In this document: piece by piece, positions 58,490 through 64,000 of the stretch
Layout: each line of letters starts with the position of its first letter
Position numbering within the stretch: the first letter of the stretch is position 1
Origin: JABGQS01 sp963666505
Lineage (GTDB): Bacteria > Bacillota > Clostridia > Christensenellales > SZUA-584
Direction: 5' to 3'
DNA length: 64,000 nucleotides
Assembly: GCA_963666505.2 (NCBI GenBank)
Contig: CAXXXL010000003.1
Span: forward strand, 434,001-498,000
Translations under genes and position numbers: made by a program
Notes under the pieces: model-generated
The model's input: the letters and a program-made list of their open reading frames with translations, nothing else
Told to the model about the DNA's origin: nothing
Databases searched by the model: none

Positions 58490-59434
58490 ATGAAAGTATT
58501 TGGACCGGTACCATCAAGAAGACTAGGACAGAGCCTTGGTATAAACAACATACCGCCAAAGAGATGCTCGTATTCCTGTGTATATTGTCAGCTTGGAAGA
58601 ACGGACAAGATGCAGATAGACAGGCAGGCTTTTTACAGCCCGGAGGAACTTGAAGAAGAGCTTGAAACAAAGCTTGGGCAGCTCGATAAGTCGGGGGATA
58701 GAGTAGACTATATTACTTTTGTAACTGATGGTGAACCAGAGCTGGATATCAATATTGGTAAAGAAATAGAATTGTTTAAAAGGTTTGGGATCAAAATAGC
58801 TGTAATATGTAATTCTTCGCTTGTTTGGGACAGCCGTGTAAGAAAGGAATTGTGCAGTGCAGACTGGGTGTCACTAAAAGTAGATACAGTTGACGAGGAT
58901 ATCTGGAGAAAGATAGACAGGCCGCACGGAAAGCTAAGCTTGGAAAGAATATTGGAAGGCATAATGGAGTTCTCAGAAGAGTTCAGCGGACAACTGGTGA
59001 CCGAGACCATGCTTGTTCAAGGGATCAACGACTCCGGGAAAAGCTTGGCGGAAACTGCAAAGTTTATAAAAAAGGCCGGGCCTTCGTACGCTTGTTTGCT
59101 GGTACCGACACGTCCGCCTGCAGAGAGCGGTATAAAAAGGCCTGATAATGAATCAATAAAAAAGGCTTATGAAATATACACAAAAGAAGGGCTTTCGGTC
59201 AAGCTTATAATAGGGGACGAAGGCGAAAGCTTTGTGATGGGCAACGATATTAAAAATGATATATTAGATATTGTTTCTGTACACCCAATAAAGAGGCAAG
59301 TGTTAAAAAGACTTATTTTGCAAAGGGGTGGAACGCAAGATATAATAGAAGAAATGATAAAAAGCGCTGATATCGAAAGCTTTGAGCATGAGGGTAACAC
59401 GTTTTATATAAGAAAGGCTGATAAAAGAGAGTGA
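58490..59434 (+). CDS. Radical SAM protein, TYW1-like (COG0731)
   Basis: The start is at ATG 58490 (MKVFGPVPSRRLGQSLG), after GAAAGG. The protein has 314 residues. CxxxCxxC cluster site (KRCSYSCVYCQ) near residue 28, VTDGEPEL, then VSLKVDTVDEDIW and ETMLVQGIND. This is the bacterial branch of the TYW1/COG0731 family, of uncertain substrate. The C-terminal 70 residues are a small helical (winged-helix-like) extension. Followed by a DinB-type gene after 32 bp. The IS110 sits just upstream and may have cut it off from its promoter. Confidence 0.85.
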   Translation: MKVFGPVPSRRLGQSLGINNIPPKRCSYSCVYCQLGRTDKMQIDRQAFYSPEELEEELETKLGQLDKSGDRVDYITFVTDGEPELDINIGKEIELFKRFGIKIAVICNSSLVWDSRVRKELCSADWVSLKVDTVDEDIWRKIDRPHGKLSLERILEGIMEFSEEFSGQLVTETMLVQGINDSGKSLAETAKFIKKAGPSYACLLVPTRPPAESGIKRPDNESIKKAYEIYTKEGLSVKLIIGDEGESFVMGNDIKNDILDIVSVHPIKRQVLKRLILQRGGTQDIIEEMIKSADIESFEHEGNTFYIRKADKRE

Positions 59435-59466
59435 ATAGGCATACGGATATAGGAGGACTATGACAA

Positions 59467-59961
59467 ATGGGAAGCAAGTTGGCTCCAGCAATAAAGGAAA
59501 ATGTGGATGTGCTCTTTCACAACTTCGATACAGTGATGAAGACATGCAATATGGAGTATATGCTCTTTGATGTTCCTGTCTGGAAACATGTTTACCACAC
59601 GCTGCACAGCATGGACCAGTGGTTTATAAACCCGGAGAAGTTTGAAGAGCCGCCGTTTCATGAAGAGGGACTGAATTCAATAGACATCAAGAGCTCGAGA
59701 ACACTAAGCACAGAACTATTGTTGGATTATTTTGATATGATACGAAAAAAGACAACGAAATATATAGATACGCTTGATGATGCGGCGCTGATGGAGAAGC
59801 CGGCAGGGTATTGGCACACCAGGCTTGAGCTGATATTTGGACAGATAAGGCATACATACAGCCACATTGGGAACATCAATGCGACGACTATGATAGAAAA
59901 GAAAAGGTGGCCAAAAGTAGTCGGGCTGACGGGCAAGATCGACGGAGAACTATATGAATAA
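59467..59961 (+). CDS. DinB/YfiT-fold protein
   Basis: The protein has 164 residues, a four-helix bundle with the spaced His residues of metal-binding DinB proteins (VYHTLHSMDQWF, then IRHTYSHIGNIN). Such proteins include thiol S-transferases and many of unknown role. It follows the radical SAM gene closely and is probably co-transcribed. Confidence 0.8.
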   Translation: MGSKLAPAIKENVDVLFHNFDTVMKTCNMEYMLFDVPVWKHVYHTLHSMDQWFINPEKFEEPPFHEEGLNSIDIKSSRTLSTELLLDYFDMIRKKTTKYIDTLDDAALMEKPAGYWHTRLELIFGQIRHTYSHIGNINATTMIEKKRWPKVVGLTGKIDGELYE

Positions 59962-60150
59962 AGACCCCCAATAAACAGACAAAGAAGAGTATCGCTATAT
60001 ATTAGCGCTGGATGTAAAATTTTTGGCAAGTGCTTTTTATAGCATAAAAACTGTGTTATAATATCATATATTTTTGTGAAGTCTGGACTGCATAAATTTC
60101 TTACACTTATAGAAGACTATACCAAAAAGAACATTATAAGGAGAAGAACA

Positions 60151-61293
60151 GTGGGAGATGTTACTGTAATTGTACGTACAGACTTATTGCTGTATTCACT
60201 CTTGCTTGACCTTATATTAGTAATATATCTTCGCAGGCATTCTTACAAAGTAAACGAATCTGCAAAGATGGTCAGCCAGGTTTTAGTTGCTATAGCTGTA
60301 GTAACGGTTTTTGAAACGGTGTCGTGGCTTACAGGAGAAGTAGGCAACAAAGCGCTGATACCCGTTCATTACTGGAGCAATTTTTTGTTTCTTGCGTTTT
60401 TAGGAGTGCCCGAAGCGTTGGGAATAAGATATCTGGATTTCAGGATATTCGGCGACAAGAAAAAGAGCAAAAAGAGGCTGCTGATTTATCTTATCCCGAC
60501 TTACATCAACGTTGGCTTTGCAGTTTACAATTTGTTTGACGATGGGTTCCTGTTTTATATTGACAGTGTCGAAAATATAAACCAGTATTTCAGGGGTATC
60601 GGTGTAACGATAAGCTCGATAATCATCTATGCTCTTTTGATTATAGTGCTCATAGTTTTTTACAGACACAGGCGCCTTATTACGGGCAGGATAGCTCAGA
60701 GCATACTGATATTTTTCTTTCTTCCCGTATTGGGTTCGATTTTGCAGATTCTTGCCTATGGCACTACTTTTGGAATGGCGTTTTATACGCTTGCGCTGTT
60801 CATCATCTTCCTGATACTCGAAAAGGACGAAATGGGAAAAGACGAGCTTACAGGCCTTTATACCAGAGCAAAGCTTACGGCAAGGCTGAAGTTTAAGCTT
60901 AAAGCGCAGGAAGCATTCGCTGTCATAATGACGGACCTGAATGAGTTTAAAAGCATAAACGACACATATGGTCACTCGGAAGGCGATAAAGTGTTAAAGA
61001 GAGTAGCAGAGATTCTCATCAGCAGTGTCAATATTGAGGATATGGTATGCAGGTATGGCGGTGACGAGTTTTTAATACTCATAGAGTATCCTGAGGATAT
61101 CGGAGAAAGAATCATCGGAAGAATAGAAAAGGCACTGGGCAAGTATAACCAGAGCGTTAATTATACCGTTAAACTGAGCTATGGGTATGAATATGTATCC
61201 GAACCTTCGAAAGAGAATATCGAGGAGCTTCTGCATCGGGTGGACAGGGATATGTATAAAAAAAGGGACATGCAGCTGCAGAGCCCAGAATGA
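60151..61293 (+). CDS. Membrane diguanylate cyclase (GGDEF)
   Basis: I start it at GTG 60151 (MGDVTVIVRTDLLLY), 8 nt after AAGGAG; an upstream GTG at 60076 has no site. The protein has 380 residues. About six or seven TM helices (1-220) precede a GGDEF domain: DELTGLYTRA, MTDLNEFKSINDTYGHSEGD, and RYGGDEFLILI with an intact active site. It would make c-di-GMP at the membrane. A TATAAT box at 60057-60062 precedes it by about 90 nt; a terminator follows. Confidence 0.9.
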   Translation: MGDVTVIVRTDLLLYSLLLDLILVIYLRRHSYKVNESAKMVSQVLVAIAVVTVFETVSWLTGEVGNKALIPVHYWSNFLFLAFLGVPEALGIRYLDFRIFGDKKKSKKRLLIYLIPTYINVGFAVYNLFDDGFLFYIDSVENINQYFRGIGVTISSIIIYALLIIVLIVFYRHRRLITGRIAQSILIFFFLPVLGSILQILAYGTTFGMAFYTLALFIIFLILEKDEMGKDELTGLYTRAKLTARLKFKLKAQEAFAVIMTDLNEFKSINDTYGHSEGDKVLKRVAEILISSVNIEDMVCRYGGDEFLILIEYPEDIGERIIGRIEKALGKYNQSVNYTVKLSYGYEYVSEPSKENIEELLHRVDRDMYKKRDMQLQSPE

Positions 61294-61310
61294 TTTAATT
61301 ATTCAAAAAA

Positions 61311-61336
61311 ACAGCGCATAAGAAGCGCTGTTTTTT
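61311..61336 (+). terminator. Intrinsic terminator after the GGDEF gene
   Basis: acagcgc-ataagaa-gcgctgt then ttttt. Confidence 0.85.
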
Positions 61337-61369
61337 AATTGTTCACTTTAGTGAGGTTTTGGTTGCAAA

Positions 61370-62098
61370 GCAACCGAAGCCAAAAATCCCCCGGCTATGC
61401 CGGGGGGAGAAGTAGCTTTAGCTGTAAGAAAAATACCTCCAATGTTAAAATGATGATGGTTTGCCAACCGCATCACAACAAAGGAGGTAGTCCGATGGAC
61501 AAAAATAGTTTAGCACATACAATGTGGGAATGTAAGTATCATATTGTGTTTGCACCGAAATATAGAAGAAATGTGATATATGGAAAATTAAAAGTAGATA
61601 TAGGAAAAATCTTAAGAGAGCTATGTGATCGTAAGGGGATAGAGATAATCGAAGCAGAATTATGTCCGGATCACATCCACATGCTAGTAAGAATACCACC
61701 GAAATTTAGTGTGTCTCAAATAATGGGATATTTAAAGGGAAAAAGCTCTTTAATCATATTTGATAGACATGCAAATTTAAAGTATAAGTATGGAAGCAGA
61801 CACTTCTGGTGCAGAGGGTATTACGTGGATACAGCAGGCAAGAATGCGAAAAGGATACAAGAATATATCCGAAGACAGCTGCAAGAGGATGCTACCGCAG
61901 ATCAGATTAGCTTGAAGGAATATATCGACCCGTTTACGGGTAAGCCGACAAACAAAGGCTAATAAAAAGACCCTTTAGGGTTGGCCAGCGAACACCATGC
62001 GGATGGCAAACTATTCAATGCGCTTGCAAGCGCAAGCCGGGAACATGCCCTTATAGGGCTAGAGCAAACCACCGGCTAAGCCGGTGGTCCTGAATTGC
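61370..62098 (+). mobile_element. IS200-type element
   Basis: A single TnpA gene with subterminal hairpins of the kind used by IS200/IS605: cccccggctatgccgggg on the left (about 61388) and accaccggctaagccggtgg on the right (about 62067). No TnpB. The end points are estimates. Confidence 0.75.
61495..61962 (+). CDS. tnpA: IS200/IS605-family transposase TnpA (HUH, Y1)
   Basis: The start is at ATG 61495 (MDKNSLAHTMWECKYHIVF) after AAGGAGG. The protein has 155 residues. HUH motif PDHIHMLVRIPP, nucleophile Tyr in GYYVDTAG with following helix, and SQIMGYLKGKSS. It transposes single-stranded DNA by recognising the end hairpins. Intact. Confidence 0.95.
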   Translation: MDKNSLAHTMWECKYHIVFAPKYRRNVIYGKLKVDIGKILRELCDRKGIEIIEAELCPDHIHMLVRIPPKFSVSQIMGYLKGKSSLIIFDRHANLKYKYGSRHFWCRGYYVDTAGKNAKRIQEYIRRQLQEDATADQISLKEYIDPFTGKPTNKG

Positions 62099-62271
62099 CG
62101 GCTTTACAAACTACACCGGTGCGTGGTAGTATATTGTAGTAAAATATCCAGATAATACTAACGTCAAGGTCGCTTTAAGCGGCTTATTTCAAGTAATACG
62201 GCAGATAAGCGGATCCCTTTAGAAAACCCATTTTCAAATGCCTTAGGGCTGTATTTTTTGCGGAGGTCAAC

Positions 62272-64000
62272 ATGGCTGAACAATTAAAGCTCTTATTGAA
62301 ATCTGAAGAGATGACATTTACTTCGGGAATGCCGTTAGTTTTGTGCGGCTATTCTTTACTTGCCGACAGGAAAAACGGCAGACTTTATGCACAGCTGGAT
62401 TTTTTAAGCATGTCGGACGCAAGGATATCAAAGGTGATGGCGGACGTTGTATGCAGAGATAAAAACGGCGGAAGATTACAGGGCGTGGTAGGGGTCGCTT
62501 TCAGCGAACTTTTCAGGAACAGGGGGCAGAAATTCGGGGAGGGCAAGCTTATTGAGATGCCGGATAACAGGACCCGCAGCCTTGAGGTTTATACAAAAAG
62601 AGCAGAATTTGATGACGGCTCATATTGTGATGCGAGAGTTGATGCGGTCAATAAAACAGTGCCTGTTCAGCAAAGACTGGTTGATTATTTTGACAGCGAA
62701 AGGTATGCAGAGCAGTATAAAAGGCAGACCAACCTTGGCGCAGAGTTTGTTGCTGCGGATATGGGTGAAAAATGGGTCTGCAGCTGCGGTGCTTTTAACA
62801 GCAGCTATGAAAACAAGTGTTATAAATGTACGCTTAACCTTGAGCGGCTAAAATCACTACTAAACAAAGAAAAACTTGTTCCGGGGCTAAGGGCCTATGA
62901 CGAAGAGTGTAAAGAGAACAGAAAAAGGCAGCTTGAAGAAAAGGTTGCGCAGGCGAAGAAGTCTAAACGTACCAGAACGCTGATCAAACTGCTTGCGGCA
63001 GCGGTAGTTATCGCTGCAGTGTTTGTTACGGTATGGGTGACAGTAGTAGTCCCGGGTAAGAAGTATAAAAAGGCTGAGGAAATGTATTATGACATGCAGT
63101 ATCAGCAGGCCGCTGAAGAGCTTTTTAAGCTGGGTGGTTATAAAGACTCTGCCCGGTTCTATAGATATCTTAATGAACAAAGGCTTCTTTTAAGATATGG
63201 ATTGATAAGCGAATACGGCGAGGATTTCGAGTTTGATGATATCAGGCTCTTAAGGAAAGAAGGAAGGCTGTACAATATAAAAATGATTGAAGCAGGGCAG
63301 GGAACCGTCGGGCTTAAAACGGACGGAACGGCTTTTGCTTATGCTATAAATGTGGATGTGGAGAACTGGGAAAACATAGTGGAAGTTTCGGGGAGCTTTA
63401 TGCACGCAGCAGGGCTTAGAGGAGACGGAACAGTCGTTGTAGCCGGGCTTGACCATAAGGTGGTGAACTGGGAAAACATAATGTCCGTAAGGACGGGCGC
63501 ATACCATACGGTGGGTCTTAAAGCAGACAAAAGTGTGGTTGCAGCAGGAGAAAATAATTTTGGACAGTGTGATGTAGAGAGTTGGAGCGGCATTGCTTCT
63601 ATATACACAGGCGGATACGCAACGGTTGGACTAAGGACGGACGGAACTGTCATAGCGGCCGGTCAGAACAAATACGGTGAGCTTGACCTTGGCTCGTGGC
63701 AGGATATAGAGGACATAGTCATATACGGGTACACCGTCATTGGGCTGAAGACGGATGGCAGCGTGGTTGCCGCAGGAGAAAACGATAAAGGCCAGTGCGA
63801 TGTAGAAAACTGGAGCGATATTGTTTCAGTTGCTGCGGGTGATGGATTTACTATCGGGCTGAAAAAGGACGGCAGCGTGGTTTCAGCCGGTACAAACGAG
63901 CATGGACAGTGTGACGTTGCGGGCTGGAGCGACATAGTAATGATAAGCGCAGGAAGGCTTCACACCTTGGGGTTGAAAAAGGACGGCAGCGTGCTTTCAG
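62272..64000 (+). CDS. Zinc-ribbon, membrane-anchored RCC1-repeat protein (partial, runs off the window)
   Basis: ATG 62272 follows CGGAGGTC. The 576 codons seen have no stop. An N-terminal domain (about 1-150, unknown; FVAADMGEKWVCSCG) ends in a zinc ribbon (CSCGAFNSSYENKCYKC). A basic helix and one TM helix (about 245-265, LLAAAVVIAAVFVTVWVTVV) follow, a TPR-like stretch, then at least six RCC1-type blades (AVGLKTDGT-like: VGLKADKSVVAAGENNFGQC, IGLKTDGSVVAAG). RCC1 blades bind proteins or lipids. Layout parallels the MORN protein at 25733, but no TGCGAKA motif is seen upstream. Confidence 0.85.
   Translation, partial: MAEQLKLLLKSEEMTFTSGMPLVLCGYSLLADRKNGRLYAQLDFLSMSDARISKVMADVVCRDKNGGRLQGVVGVAFSELFRNRGQKFGEGKLIEMPDNRTRSLEVYTKRAEFDDGSYCDARVDAVNKTVPVQQRLVDYFDSERYAEQYKRQTNLGAEFVAADMGEKWVCSCGAFNSSYENKCYKCTLNLERLKSLLNKEKLVPGLRAYDEECKENRKRQLEEKVAQAKKSKRTRTLIKLLAAAVVIAAVFVTVWVTVVVPGKKYKKAEEMYYDMQYQQAAEELFKLGGYKDSARFYRYLNEQRLLLRYGLISEYGEDFEFDDIRLLRKEGRLYNIKMIEAGQGTVGLKTDGTAFAYAINVDVENWENIVEVSGSFMHAAGLRGDGTVVVAGLDHKVVNWENIMSVRTGAYHTVGLKADKSVVAAGENNFGQCDVESWSGIASIYTGGYATVGLRTDGTVIAAGQNKYGELDLGSWQDIEDIVIYGYTVIGLKTDGSVVAAGENDKGQCDVENWSDIVSVAAGDGFTIGLKKDGSVVSAGTNEHGQCDVAGWSDIVMISAGRLHTLGLKKDGSVLS

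Overview
The window looks like a chromosome segment of an anaerobic Clostridia-type member of the Bacillota. Evidence: strong AGGAGG-type ribosome sites, sigma-A promoters with extended -10 boxes, a CtsR-type operator in front of a dnaJ-like/clpB pair, a Tn4451-like mobilizable element with TnpX, TnpW and Mob relatives, and IS1182, IS256, IS110 and IS200 elements. No species can be named from the sequence alone. Roughly the first 52 kb is accessory DNA; 52.3-64 kb looks like ordinary backbone interrupted by IS elements.

1-3 kb (minus strand): a small restriction-like operon (Nudix hydrolase, SRA-like/HNH endonuclease, PUA-like protein cut by the window edge) read from a promoter that would give a leaderless mRNA. 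It is followed by remnants of a tyrosine recombinase and of a BspA-type leucine-rich-repeat protein.

3-32.6 kb (all minus strand): the main system. An operon holds a divergent sigma-70-like factor, a zinc-finger anti-sigma-like protein and a 1339-residue TPR-CHAT protease-like protein. Upstream of it lie a secreted Cys-peptidase-like/crystallin protein, a VWA protein, two protein-kinase-fold proteins (one lacking the catalytic Asp), a PP2C phosphatase with a membrane anchor and coiled coil, a zinc-ribbon FHA protein, a ClpB-like AAA+ protein, a NrdG-like radical SAM protein, a MORN membrane protein, a CbbX-like AAA+ protein and two more TPR-CHAT proteins. Each of those two is followed by a copy of an unknown 149-residue protein and preceded by an intact or decayed 34-residue zinc-ribbon microprotein. 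Ten copies of one bipartite motif on the minus strand, TGCGA(G/T)(A/G)-16 nt-GTATT(T/A/G), always with a 16-nt gap, lie upstream of nine genes or operons and one possible small RNA. I infer a dedicated regulon read by the local sigma-like factor. The reading is an undescribed or little-described phospho-signalling and proteolysis (conflict/stress type) system whose TPR sensors have diverged while the CHAT domains stayed almost identical.

33-52.2 kb: mobile DNA. It holds an orphan protein with a Nudix-like C-terminus, an IS1182-family element with terminal repeats and target duplication, a tRNA-Ser-like 3' fragment with terminator, then a Tn4451-like element (TnpX, TnpW, MobV relaxase, putative oriT, ParR/ParM, sigma-like HTH protein) carrying AraC, peptide-type binding lipoprotein and sulfatase cargo. 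A second tRNA-end repeat plus terminator closes it. A 261-bp inverted-repeat element made partly of tRNA T-arm sequence, a second IS1182-family element and an abutting IS256-family element follow.

52.3-64 kb: CbpA-type J protein and ClpB (with a CtsR box), dCTP deaminase, an IS110 element, a TYW1-like radical SAM protein, a DinB-fold protein, a membrane GGDEF protein, an IS200 element and a zinc-ribbon/TM/RCC1-repeat protein running off the end.
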